Of a stretch of DNA of 64,000 nt, positions 34,097-42,825 are shown one piece after another. Position numbers and translations under genes: made by a program. Source of the DNA: Ardenticatenaceae bacterium (lineage in GTDB: Bacteria; Chloroflexota; Anaerolineae; Promineifilales; Promineifilaceae); assembly GCA_020634245.1 (NCBI GenBank), contig JACKCC010000017.1:1-64000 (forward strand). Direction: 5' to 3'. The notes under the pieces were generated by a model. The model worked only from the letters and a program-made list of their open reading frames with translations, was not told where the DNA came from and did no database searches. The stretch's first letter is position 1, and the number at the start of each line of letters is the position of its first letter.

Positions 34097-35305
34097 CTAT
34101 TTTGTTTGGATAATTTGTTGGATATGGGCCAGAATTTGGGATAAACGGCCGTTTTCCACCCCCGGCCCGCCCCCTTGAGCCATTACAGCTGATCCGCCGC
34201 CACGACCATCTATTTGATTGAGGGCTTCCTTGAGTAACGTATTCATATCGCCAGGGGCATTGTCGGAACGACAAAAGAGCAGCTGTGATTTTGTACCGGT
34301 GGTGGCTAAAAGCGCCACAACTCCTGACTGCTGGGTCAGATGCTGGCCTAAATGACGCAAATTGATACCTTCATTTTCATCAAAAACCTGGCTGATGAGA
34401 ATGAACTCGCCTGTTTTTTGCCCGGCGTGGATCATTTGTGCTGCCTGATATTCGAGCAAATTTGATTGAAGTTTTTTAATAGTGCGCTGGCTGTTTTTAT
34501 TTTCATCCTGGAGGCTAGAAACGGCCGTTACCAGTGATTCCTGGCCTGTTGTCAGTGCCGTCATCAGCTCTTGAATCGTGTCATTTTTTCGGCCGTAATC
34601 ACTTACAGCTCGCCCACCACAGCGGAATTCAATGCGCGTCGTCTCGCCGCGCCGTTCCACTTTGACAATTTTGATCAAACCAACGCTGCCCGTGCGCAAA
34701 ACGTGCGTGCCGCCACAGGCCGTCAAATCAAAATCTTCAATACCGATCAGGCGGATTTCGTTGGTTGGCGTGGGCGGGATTTTGCGGATAGGCATTTTTT
34801 CTGCTTCGGCGCGTGTAACAAGTTGGATGTGGACAGGACGGTTCTGCCAGACAATGTCATTGGCCAACTGTTCAACCTGGTTCAATTGTTCGGCCGACAG
34901 TTTGTTCACATTCAAATCAATCGTCACGGTGTCGTCACTCAAATGAAACCCGATTGTATATGCTTCGGCGATACGGATAAATGCCTGGGATAGTATGTGC
35001 TGGCCGGTGTGCTGCTGCATGTGGTCAAAACGGCGCGGCCAATCGATCACGGCCGTTACCGCATTATTTTCTGGCATCGCACCATCCAGCCAGTGTAAAA
35101 CAGCACCATCTTCCTCTCGTACTGTGACATCAATCACGGAACGGCCGTCAAGCGTTCCCTTGTCAAAAGGTTGGCCGCCGGACGTAGGGTAAAAATAGGT
35201 TTGGTCCAGCGTGACTGCAAAACGGCCGTTTTCAATTATTCGGTCGGTGATAACGGCCGTAAATTCTGTGGTGTAAGCATCTTGATAATATAGTCGATGA
35301 TTCAT
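34097..35305 (-). CDS. AlaX-type alanyl-tRNA editing protein with DHHA1 domain
   Basis: 402 residues. The editing domain has the zinc ligands in QQHTGQHILSQ and LTACGGTHVLRTG, as in the editing half of AlaRS. The C-terminal third has a coiled stretch and a DHHA1-like domain ending GRGGGSAVMAQGGGPG, as in full AlaRS. This layout (AlaX-L) removes serine or glycine wrongly attached to tRNA-Ala. No aminoacylation domain is present. The codon at the start is ATG at 35305. Confidence 0.88.
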   Translation of the reverse strand: MNHRLYYQDAYTTEFTAVITDRIIENGRFAVTLDQTYFYPTSGGQPFDKGTLDGRSVIDVTVREEDGAVLHWLDGAMPENNAVTAVIDWPRRFDHMQQHTGQHILSQAFIRIAEAYTIGFHLSDDTVTIDLNVNKLSAEQLNQVEQLANDIVWQNRPVHIQLVTRAEAEKMPIRKIPPTPTNEIRLIGIEDFDLTACGGTHVLRTGSVGLIKIVKVERRGETTRIEFRCGGRAVSDYGRKNDTIQELMTALTTGQESLVTAVSSLQDENKNSQRTIKKLQSNLLEYQAAQMIHAGQKTGEFILISQVFDENEGINLRHLGQHLTQQSGVVALLATTGTKSQLLFCRSDNAPGDMNTLLKEALNQIDGRGGGSAVMAQGGGPGVENGRLSQILAHIQQIIQTK

Positions 35306-35329
35306 GATAATTGGGCTGTGGTTTTTTAG

Positions 35330-35390
35330 CTTGCCAGTTGGTTAGCCAACTAACTGGCTGACCGGTTGATTAGCCGGCTGGCTGAAGGCT
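35330..35390. repeat. AGTTGGTTAGCCAACTAACTGGCTG-type mirror/inverted repeats between genes
   Basis: Short units of GGTTAGCC, ACTGGCTG and TAGCCGGCTGGCTG upstream of the AlaX gene; overlapping inverted copies could fold. Followed by an ACGGCCGT next to the kinase stop codon. Confidence 0.55.
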
Positions 35391-35405
35391 CGAAAACGGC
35401 CGTTA

Positions 35406-37508
35406 TTACGCTTCCGGATCAACAAGGGGTAGGTTGAAATTGAACGCAGCGCCGCCGCCCGGCGCATCGCCAACCCAGATACGGCCATTGTGCGCTTCCA
35501 CTGCTAACCGGCAAAATGCCAGCCCCAGCCCCAGCCCTTTTGATTCGGATTCTCGTTGTATGCGCTCGAATTTGTCAAAGATGGTTTGGCGGTATTGAGG
35601 GGGAATACCCGGCCCCTGGTCACGTACTGAAAAGAAGATGTGGTCACTTTCGGGAACGGCCGTGACCACCAGCGTAATCGCGTCACTGTCATACCCATAC
35701 TTGATCGCATTATCAACCAGATTAATCAGCACTCGCCGGATCATATCCTCATCAACAAAAATAAGCGGCAGGTCCGTATCCATTTCGCGCACAAACTCAA
35801 TATCTCGTTTCTCAAAATGCGGCCGTTCCGTTTCATAAACCTCATCAACCAGCTTGTAAATATCCGTCATTGCCCGGTTGCTCACAGGATGCCCGGCTTC
35901 GAGTTGATTGATGTCCAGCAAAGAACGAATCAGAGTTTGCAAGCGTCTGCTGCTGCGCATGGCAATATCCAACATCATTTGCAGCGTATCGTCACTTTCT
36001 GGCGGGATTTCCATTTGCAGCAGTTCCAAACTGGTGATGACATTCCCCAAAGGACTTTGCAAATCATGGAAAAGCATGGCTGTCATATCATCACGCATCA
36101 CTTCCAATTCAATTTGTTTAGAAATGTCACGGTAAATCCACTGCAAAAATTCGGTATTATCAGACAAAGTCCGCTTGGCATATACCTCTACGTAAATAAG
36201 TTCCCGAATTTTAGTCACAACCTTATTGGTCAAAACAGTCAGTGTATCGGATTGGATACTGCCAAAGGGCGGCCATTCCGTGTTGTCGGGATGAAGCTGT
36301 TTAATATTCATCTGCCGCAGGACTTCCCGGTCGTATCCCATAAATTGGGATGCCTGGCGGTTGGCCTCCACTATATTGCCTTCCAAATCGGTTAATACAA
36401 TTGGGCTGATACTGTCTTGGAATAGGCGTGTGTATCGTGCTTCTGCCGCTTGAATACGGGCATACTGCTGGGCATGGGCAACAGCACTGCTGGCAATATT
36501 GGCCAAATTGATGAGCAATGCGAGATCGTCCTGAGTAAACTTGCCCTGTACAGGATTAATAGCCTGAATCGTTCCCAGCACTTCATTTTTGAATTGAACT
36601 GGCGCACAAATCATCGCCTGTGTTATATAGCCGGTGCGTTTGTCGCCGGAGGTGTGGAATCGCGGGTCCTGGCTGGTATCATTCACGCAGGCAGGCTTAG
36701 CATTTTCCATGACCCAGCCAGAAAGTCCCTGGTTGGATGGCAGCCGCAGACCAATGATTTTTTCGCTGCCTATTCCTTCGGCTACTTGGTAGACCAGTTC
36801 GTTGGTTTGTTTGTCCACCAGGGCAATAGACAGGGCCTGGGCATGCAAAAACTCATTCATCTGTGACAATAAGGACTGCATGATTTGATTGATGTCCAAT
36901 GATGAATTAATGACCCGGCTGGCTTCGTTAAGAAGGGCTGAAATTTGTAATTGCCGCTGTGACCTTTCGTATAGGCGTGCGTTTTCGATGGTGGCTGAGG
37001 CTTGGTTGGAAATGATGGTTAAAAGTTCTAAATCCTCGTTATTAAACTGATAGGTCTGGGCTTTGTGGATGGTGATAGCCCCTACAGCGCGGCTGCGGAT
37101 GATGAACGGAACGCATATGACAGACCACCCTTCTTCGGTTGCAAAGTGGGTTGGTTTGGGAAGCCAGCGAGGGTCATTGTGAGTATCGTCGATTATTGCC
37201 GGCTGTTGATTGCGAATAACCCATCCGGCCAGACCGTTGTTCATAATATCGTCGAGGTAGGCAGTGGATTTTTTGTCAGCCAGCCAGGCATGTTCAATCT
37301 GCATTTCCTGATCAACAACAATGATGCTACCATCTTTGGCGTTTAGCTGTTTGACGGCAATGTCGAGTATTTGGGGCAGGATGTGATTGAGATGCAAGCC
37401 TTCAGCTTCAACTTGTTTGAGCTTGTTGTTAACAGCGTATATGGTTTCTAGCCGCTGTGATGCTCCAATTTGGTTGGTCGCGTTCATATCAGTCTGTGGC
37501 AAGGGCAT
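35406..37508 (-). CDS. Multi-sensor histidine kinase (GAF-GAF-PAS-HisKA-HATPase)
   Basis: 700 residues without membrane segments. Two GAF domains (about 20-180 and 195-340; GLAGWVIRNQQPAIIDDTHNDPRW and GLSGWVMENAKPACVNDTSQDPRF are their signature ends), a PAS domain (about 350-470), a dimerisation helix with phospho-His in LFHDLQSPLGN, and an ATPase domain with VDNAIKYG, DQGPGIP and GLGLGLAFC. A cytoplasmic sensor, probably of redox or small ligands. No response regulator gene lies nearby. ATG at 37508 is used; 37487 is possible. Confidence 0.92.
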   Translation of the reverse strand: MPLPQTDMNATNQIGASQRLETIYAVNNKLKQVEAEGLHLNHILPQILDIAVKQLNAKDGSIIVVDQEMQIEHAWLADKKSTAYLDDIMNNGLAGWVIRNQQPAIIDDTHNDPRWLPKPTHFATEEGWSVICVPFIIRSRAVGAITIHKAQTYQFNNEDLELLTIISNQASATIENARLYERSQRQLQISALLNEASRVINSSLDINQIMQSLLSQMNEFLHAQALSIALVDKQTNELVYQVAEGIGSEKIIGLRLPSNQGLSGWVMENAKPACVNDTSQDPRFHTSGDKRTGYITQAMICAPVQFKNEVLGTIQAINPVQGKFTQDDLALLINLANIASSAVAHAQQYARIQAAEARYTRLFQDSISPIVLTDLEGNIVEANRQASQFMGYDREVLRQMNIKQLHPDNTEWPPFGSIQSDTLTVLTNKVVTKIRELIYVEVYAKRTLSDNTEFLQWIYRDISKQIELEVMRDDMTAMLFHDLQSPLGNVITSLELLQMEIPPESDDTLQMMLDIAMRSSRRLQTLIRSLLDINQLEAGHPVSNRAMTDIYKLVDEVYETERPHFEKRDIEFVREMDTDLPLIFVDEDMIRRVLINLVDNAIKYGYDSDAITLVVTAVPESDHIFFSVRDQGPGIPPQYRQTIFDKFERIQRESESKGLGLGLAFCRLAVEAHNGRIWVGDAPGGGAAFNFNLPLVDPEA

Positions 37509-37630
37509 AAATAACGAGTTTTATGTGTATAATTAAGTAAGTCGGCGTTGTTATGTCTAATAAATGTGAAAAAGAGCGGGAATCCTTCAAACCGAGTTTA
37601 AGTTTACCGATAAAGCATTTTTCTGACTAG

Positions 37631-38638
37631 TTATTGTGTTAATTCCAGGCTGGGTATGACATCCAGATTATATGGGTGGCGACGGCCGTTTACAAACTGC
37701 CAATGGGCGGCGGCCCCAATCATGGCGGCATTGTCGGTGCACAGGACAGGCGGCGGATAACGGACCGGGATGTTCAGGCGTTCTTTCATGGCCTGTCGCA
37801 GGGCGCTATTGGCTGAAACACCGCCAGCCAGGTGCACGGCCGTTACCCCATAAGCCATTGCCGCTCGTTCAGTTTTTGTGACCAGAGAATCTACCACTGC
37901 TGCCTGAAAACTGGCTGCCAGATCGTTCACCGGCAGCCGTTCTGGCCTAAACTTTTGTACTTGCCGCATAACGGCCGTTTTCAACCCGCTAAAACTGAAA
38001 TTGAACCCATCATCCATGACAGCGCGAGGAAAGCTGAAAGCCTGCGGATTACCCGATTTAGCCGCTTTGTCGATAGCCGGACCACCGGGAAAGGGCAAGC
38101 CCAGCAGCCGGCCCACCTTATCGAAAGCCTCTCCGGCAGCGTCATCCAGCGTGCCGCCCAAGTGTTGGTAACGGCCGTGATCCACCATCAAATATAGCTC
38201 CGTGTGGCCGCCGCTGACCACCAGCGTCAGGACGGGGAACTTGATTCCCGGTGCGGCTTCCGTTAGCCACAGCGAGTAAATATGGCCTTCAATATGGTTA
38301 ATTCCCAACAGCGGCTTGCCGCGCCCTAACGCCAGCCCTTTGGCCATATTTACGCCGACCAGCAGCGAGCCGACCAATCCCGGCCCTTGCGTTACGGCAA
38401 TGCAGTCCAAATCGTCCAGACCCATGTGGGCTTCTTCCAGCGCCTGGGCTACCACGGGCTGAATGACTTCGATATGGCGGCGCGAAGCCACTTCCGGGAA
38501 AACGCCGCCAAATTGGGCATGCAGATCAATTTGGCTGGCGATAATATTGCTTAAAATGGTTGTGCCATTTTCGACTATCGCTGCCGATGTTTCATCACAG
38601 GATGTTTCAATGGCCAGAATTCGAGAATGGTTATTCAT
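37631..38638 (-). CDS. tsaD: tRNA N6-adenosine threonylcarbamoyltransferase
   Basis: 335 residues, usual family length. LAIETSCDETSAAIV at the N-terminus, the metal ligands in GINHIEGHIYS, VSGGHTELYLM, and the C-terminal CTDNAAMIGAAAHW are all conserved. TsaD transfers the threonylcarbamoyl group to A37 of ANN-decoding tRNAs, working with TsaB and TsaE. It starts inside the stop of selA (ATGA overlap, 4 bp), so the two are translated together. Confidence 0.97.
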   Translation of the reverse strand: MNNHSRILAIETSCDETSAAIVENGTTILSNIIASQIDLHAQFGGVFPEVASRRHIEVIQPVVAQALEEAHMGLDDLDCIAVTQGPGLVGSLLVGVNMAKGLALGRGKPLLGINHIEGHIYSLWLTEAAPGIKFPVLTLVVSGGHTELYLMVDHGRYQHLGGTLDDAAGEAFDKVGRLLGLPFPGGPAIDKAAKSGNPQAFSFPRAVMDDGFNFSFSGLKTAVMRQVQKFRPERLPVNDLAASFQAAVVDSLVTKTERAAMAYGVTAVHLAGGVSANSALRQAMKERLNIPVRYPPPVLCTDNAAMIGAAAHWQFVNGRRHPYNLDVIPSLELTQ

Positions 38639-40035
38639 GTTTCACGTTTTGCGCAATAGATTTCTAATGCTTTCAACAACGTCTCGGCCTGCTCTGGCAA
38701 GACGGTGCGCGGGTCGAGTAAAAGTAAATCGTCCTGGATACGGCCGATAACCGGTGGTTCATGGTTGCGTAAATCTACTGCCAATTGTTCAATATCGGAA
38801 TGTTTGACGGCCAGCAGCCGGGTGGGCAGGCTGGTTCCGGGTAAACTACCGCCGCCCACGGTAGAACGGCCGTCCACCACCGCCGCATCAATCCCCGATG
38901 TTCGCAGCCGGGCGGCCCACCGGTTCGCTTCCTCTTCAATTTCGGTCAATGGATAAGCAATCATGCGCCAGACGGGAATGTGGGTCAGCGCTTGGTCTGT
39001 CGCGTAATGGGCCAGTGTGGCCGATAAAGCGGCCAGTGCCATTTTGTCGGCGCGCACGGCGCGGGCCAGCGGATAGCGCTTGATTTGAGCGATTAAATCA
39101 GCACGGCCGCATAAAATTCCGGCTTGTGGGCCACCTAAAAGCTTATCGCCGCTAAAACACACAATGTCGCAGCCATCGGCCAACCCGTCCAGGACGGTTG
39201 GCTCTGGCTCCAGACCGTATGGCGCAGTGTCCAGCAGTGCGCCGCTGCCCTGGTCGTATAACATCAGAATATTGTACCGGTGGGCCAGTTCGGCCAGTTC
39301 GGTCAGGGATGGTTCAGTGGTGAAGCCGATAATTTTGTAATTGGAATGGTGGGCGACCAGAATGGCGGCTGTGTTTTCATTGATGGCTGCTTCGTAATCG
39401 CGCAGGTGGGTGCGATTGGTTGTGCCCACCTCCACCAATCTGGCTCCGGATTGGGCCATAACGTCAGGCACGCGGAAACCGCCGCCAATTTCTACCAGTT
39501 GCCCCCGGCTGATGATGACTTCACGCCCCTGGCAGAGGGTCATGAGCATGAGGAGCACGGCTGCCGCGTTGTTGTTAACGGCCGTTGCCGCTTCCGCACC
39601 CGTGATTTTTGTAATCAGATTCTCGGCATGAACTGAACGGGAACCGCGCTTGCCGCTGTCCAAATCAAATTCCAAAGTCGAGTAGCCGGCACTAACCGCC
39701 TGGACCGCGGCCACAGCCGCCTGGCTTAATGGGGCGCGTCCCAGATTGGTGTGGACGATGACGCCGGTCGCATTAATCACGGGCCGAATGGTTGGGGCCA
39801 GTATCGCTTCCAGCCAAGCTTGCGCTGATTCGATAAAATCCTCATCAGTGACAAGCCGGGTTGTATCGCTGCCTTTCAGGATTGTTTGTCGCGCCCGGTC
39901 AAGGGTGTGACGGAGGGCTTCAATGGTGAGAGAACGGCCGTAAACTACCAATAACTGCTGTGTGGGCAGCAGTTGCAACAATTGGTCAATACTTGGCAGG
40001 TTACGTAATAAACTTTGTTTCTCTTCCCGGATCAC
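38635..40035 (-). CDS. selA: L-seryl-tRNA(Sec) selenium transferase
   Basis: 466 residues, usual length. N-terminal helical domain (RNLPSIDQLL), NATGVIVHTNLGRAPLS, and the PLP lysine segment FSGDKLLGGPQAG. SelA converts Ser-tRNA(Sec) to Sec-tRNA(Sec) with selenophosphate, so the host should use selenocysteine. The start is GTG at 40035. It overlaps tsaD by 4 bp. selB and selC are not in this window. Confidence 0.96.
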   Translation of the reverse strand: MIREEKQSLLRNLPSIDQLLQLLPTQQLLVVYGRSLTIEALRHTLDRARQTILKGSDTTRLVTDEDFIESAQAWLEAILAPTIRPVINATGVIVHTNLGRAPLSQAAVAAVQAVSAGYSTLEFDLDSGKRGSRSVHAENLITKITGAEAATAVNNNAAAVLLMLMTLCQGREVIISRGQLVEIGGGFRVPDVMAQSGARLVEVGTTNRTHLRDYEAAINENTAAILVAHHSNYKIIGFTTEPSLTELAELAHRYNILMLYDQGSGALLDTAPYGLEPEPTVLDGLADGCDIVCFSGDKLLGGPQAGILCGRADLIAQIKRYPLARAVRADKMALAALSATLAHYATDQALTHIPVWRMIAYPLTEIEEEANRWAARLRTSGIDAAVVDGRSTVGGGSLPGTSLPTRLLAVKHSDIEQLAVDLRNHEPPVIGRIQDDLLLLDPRTVLPEQAETLLKALEIYCAKRET

Positions 40036-40057
40036 CCAAAAGCCTCATGTGTGGTTT

Positions 40058-40546
40058 TTATAAATCGGCGGCTTTAGTACGAATATTTAGCATCAATTCA
40101 AACAAAATCAATACAACAGCCACCAAAGCTGCCAGAGCAACACTCAGCAGGCGGTTCATTTGCAGCCAGGTACAAAAAGCCGCCCATGTCCCCACCCACA
40201 TAGCTTGACGCAGGGTTACCATGAAGGAGGGCGTGCCAATACCAAATGCGGACTTATTGCGCAAAAAACGCCGGTTGAGGATAAACGCCAGCGGCAGGGC
40301 CAGTCCGGTGATGGCCACCAGAATTACTGCCAGAAAAGCCAAAATAATATCCACATTGGCGGCTTCCAGCAGAGCCGCCGAATCAGCACGGTCCAGGGCA
40401 GTAGCCCGTACCAAATCCAGCCGTGAAACGTCGAACGGCCACCAGTTGTTGATAATGTGCTGCCCGGTCATTAGGCCAATGACAAACAAACCGCTTCCCA
40501 ACAGCAAAATGGGCATCGCACCTAACCGCTCTGTGAATTTGCTCAT
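40058..40546 (-). CDS. Small membrane protein of unknown function
   Basis: 162 residues with four predicted membrane segments (about 10-30, 65-90, 105-125, 130-150). The loop after the first helix reads NNWWPFDVSRLDLVRATALDR. No family recognised. It precedes selA in the same direction with a 22-bp gap and could be co-transcribed. Confidence 0.7.
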   Translation of the reverse strand: MSKFTERLGAMPILLLGSGLFVIGLMTGQHIINNWWPFDVSRLDLVRATALDRADSAALLEAANVDIILAFLAVILVAITGLALPLAFILNRRFLRNKSAFGIGTPSFMVTLRQAMWVGTWAAFCTWLQMNRLLSVALAALVAVVLILFELMLNIRTKAADL

Positions 40547-40690
40547 GAAGCTGATTATACCTGCTTTTAGCCGGAAAGGTGGAAGTCCATTTTACATTAG
40601 CCATGATTTGATGTGTTATGGGAGCGCTTTTTTATACAACCGGGACGGCCGTATCCCAATTTGATTGCTCGATTGCAGCCGGTTAACCTC

Positions 40691-40718
40691 TTGACGAATG
40701 TTGTCTGAAGGATATAAT
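40691..40718 (+). promoter_or_regulatory. Sigma-A type promoter of the metal transporter operon
   Basis: TTGACG (40691-40696), 16-bp spacer, TATAAT (40713-40718). The -10 hexamer touches the first of two operator-like palindromes. Confidence 0.75.
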
Positions 40719-40748
40719 GATACAAAATATCAATGATATAAAATATCA
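40718..40748 (+). promoter_or_regulatory. Two operator-like palindromes TGATA-N5-TATCA
   Basis: TGATACAAAATATCA (40718-40732) and TGATATAAAATATCA (40734-40748), 16 bp apart, directly behind the -10 box and 18 bp before the binding-protein start. A third copy is at 41862-41876. The only regulator in the operon is a Fur-family protein, so these are candidate Zur/Mur-type sites. Confidence 0.7.
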
Positions 40749-40766
40749 ATAAGGGGTTTTTTAATC

Positions 40767-41792
40767 ATGAAATGGGCTCAATGGCGCAATTATTTGTTTT
40801 TGACTGTATTGGTTGGCGGATTATTGATGGGTTGTGGTAGTTTGGCGCAAACCACGCCGTCCGCAGAACTGGCAGATGCGCATACGGCGAGTGAGTTGGA
40901 ACTGCCAGTTGTGGAGCCGGTCGATTTGCAGGGCGGCAAGCTGCGAGTAGTAGCGACGACTTCGATTATTGGCAATGTGGCGGCTCAAGTTGGGGGAACG
41001 GCCGTTGATCTGACAGTGTTGATGGCAGCAGGGCAGGACCCGCATAGTTATCAACCGGGTGCGCGTGAGTTAACGGCCGTAGCCGATGCTAACGTTATCT
41101 TTGTCAATGGCTGGGATTTGGAAGAAGCGCTGGTAAGAGCTTTGGCAAACATTGGCGGGTCTGTTCCCATCGTTCCCGTCTCGGCGAATATTGTGCCTTT
41201 GCCATTTGGTGGGGAACCTGGTGCGAATGAGGACCATGCCCACGGCGGGGCTGATCCGCACGTCTGGTTTGATGTTAAAAATGTGGAACAATGGGTTAAG
41301 AACATTGAGAAAATTTTGACGGAACTTGATCCCGATAACGGCCAGATTTATGCCGAAAACGCGGCAGGCTATTTGACCCAATTATCCGAATTGGAAACAT
41401 ACGTTGAAGAAAAGGCGGCTACGATTCCGCCGGAAAAAAGATTTTTGGTCACAAATCATGGGGCGTTTGGCTACTTTGCCCGTGCTTACAATTTCCAAAT
41501 TGTTGGTACAGTCATCCCCGGATTGAGCACATTGTCCGAACCATCAGCCAGTGATTTGACAGACCTGGTAGCCGTTATGAAAGATCATCAGGTTTGTACT
41601 ATTTTCACCGAGACCATGGTGAGTGATCAATTGGCTCAAGTTGTGGCCGATGAGTTGAGTTTTTGTGATTCGGTAACGGTTTTGCCGTTGTACACCGGTT
41701 CGTTGGGTCCCGTTGGTAGTGGTGCAGATACTTACCTGGGGTTTATGCGTACCAATGTTGATGCGATTACTGCCGGTTTGCAATCGAACTAA
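40767..41792 (+). CDS. Metal ABC transporter substrate-binding lipoprotein (ZnuA/TroA-like)
   Basis: 341 residues. Lipobox LLMGC (Cys23). Metal ligands: His in GQDPHSYQPG, His in ADPHVWFDVKN, His in LVTNHGAFGYFA, and the acid in IFTETMVSDQL. A short His/Asp-rich loop NEDHAHGGADPH suggests zinc, although manganese is possible. It is the first gene of a four-gene unit with ATPase, permease and Fur-type regulator, under a promoter with two operator-like palindromes. Confidence 0.93.
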   Translation: MKWAQWRNYLFLTVLVGGLLMGCGSLAQTTPSAELADAHTASELELPVVEPVDLQGGKLRVVATTSIIGNVAAQVGGTAVDLTVLMAAGQDPHSYQPGARELTAVADANVIFVNGWDLEEALVRALANIGGSVPIVPVSANIVPLPFGGEPGANEDHAHGGADPHVWFDVKNVEQWVKNIEKILTELDPDNGQIYAENAAGYLTQLSELETYVEEKAATIPPEKRFLVTNHGAFGYFARAYNFQIVGTVIPGLSTLSEPSASDLTDLVAVMKDHQVCTIFTETMVSDQLAQVVADELSFCDSVTVLPLYTGSLGPVGSGADTYLGFMRTNVDAITAGLQSN

Positions 41793-41841
41793 TCAGCAGT
41801 CTCCCATTCATCGAGGGTTGGGCTTTTGAAAAAGCGGGTCT

Positions 41842-41876
41842 TTGACGGCTTGTCTTGAAAGAGATATAAAGTATCA
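41842..41876 (+). promoter_or_regulatory. Internal promoter with operator-like palindrome before the ATPase gene
   Basis: TTGACG (41842-41847), 17-bp spacer, TATAAA (41865-41870), overlapped by AGATATAAAGTATCA (41862-41876), the third copy of the palindrome found upstream of the binding protein. Transcription would begin at about 41877, right at or before the first possible ATG. Confidence 0.7.
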
Positions 41877-41878
41877 AT

Positions 41879-42736
41879 ATGAGTGCACTTGTTTCTAAGA
41901 TTACGACACGTGGGGTCAAACATCAGATGACTGAACCCACGTTAGAACTTAAAAATGTATCTGTGGCTTATGCGGAAGGCGCGAATGGAGTTACCTCTTC
42001 GCGCAGCAGCCAGTACGCCCTTCAGGATGTTACCTTTCAGGTGGGGGCCGGCGAACGGATTGCCGTGGTCGGCCCTAATGGTGCCGGCAAAAGTACGTTG
42101 TTCAAATTGATTGTGGGTGCACTAAAGCCCGGTCAAGGTGAAGTTAACATCTATGGCCAGGGGCCAGGTGGTCATATTTGTATTGCCTATGTGCCCCAGC
42201 GCAGTCAGATCGACTGGACTTTCCCGGTAACGGTTGAAGACGTGGTGATGATGGGCCGGGTAGGGCAAATCGGATTGTTCCGCTGGCCGCACCGCCGCGA
42301 TTGGGACCTGGTCAAAGCCAGCCTGGAACGGGTGAATGCGCGTCATTTGGCAAAAAAACAGATTGGCGAGTTGTCCGGCGGGCAGCAGCAGCGTATTTTT
42401 ATTGCCCGCGCTCTGGCGCAGGAGGCGGAACTTCTGCTGATGGATGAGCCGTTGTCCGGGCTGGATGTGCCTAATCAAGAAGCAATTTTTGAGACGCTGG
42501 ATTCTTTACGGCCGGATGGCGTAACGGTTTTGGTGGCGACACATGATTTGAACTTGGCGGCGGAGCGTTTTGACCGGATGATGTTGCTGAATAAGCGAAT
42601 TGTGGCGTTTGGTGGGGCAACGGCCGTTCTCCAACCCGAAAACTTACTCCAGGCCTACGGCGGCCACATGCACGTCATGGATGATAAAGATTTTTTGCTT
42701 ACCGACGAATGTTGCAACCATGAGGAGAGGGGGTGA
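41879..42736 (+). CDS. Metal ABC transporter ATP-binding protein (ZnuC-like)
   Basis: Up to 285 residues. Walker A GPNGAGKST, signature LSGGQQQR, Walker B LLLMDEPLSG and switch His VLVATHDL are present. Two starts are possible: ATG 41879, nearly at the predicted transcript start (leaderless), or ATG 41927 (MTEPTLEL), which fits the family length better. It works with the permease gene 90 bp downstream. The TGA stop (42734-42736) lies within a GGGTGAAGGGTG repeat. Confidence 0.93.
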   Translation: MSALVSKITTRGVKHQMTEPTLELKNVSVAYAEGANGVTSSRSSQYALQDVTFQVGAGERIAVVGPNGAGKSTLFKLIVGALKPGQGEVNIYGQGPGGHICIAYVPQRSQIDWTFPVTVEDVVMMGRVGQIGLFRWPHRRDWDLVKASLERVNARHLAKKQIGELSGGQQQRIFIARALAQEAELLLMDEPLSGLDVPNQEAIFETLDSLRPDGVTVLVATHDLNLAAERFDRMMLLNKRIVAFGGATAVLQPENLLQAYGGHMHVMDDKDFLLTDECCNHEERG

Positions 42737-42820
42737 AGGGTGAAAAGGTGCAGGGGTGTAGGGGTAAACAAATCTGTACTCGTACACTCGCCACTCGCAT
42801 ACTTGTACACTTGCACACTT
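42725..42820. repeat. GGGTGAAGG and CACTCGCA-type repeats between ATPase and permease genes
   Basis: Tandem GGGTGAA/AGGTGCA units followed by GTACACTCG/CACTTGCACACTT units. They fill the 90-bp gap and include the ATPase stop codon. Confidence 0.7.
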
Positions 42821-42825
42821 AAATT

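Noticed and set aside
35820..35830. Near-copies of the palindrome such as GCGGCCGT
   Set aside because: One mismatch to ACGGCCGT; they were not counted because such variants are much rarer.
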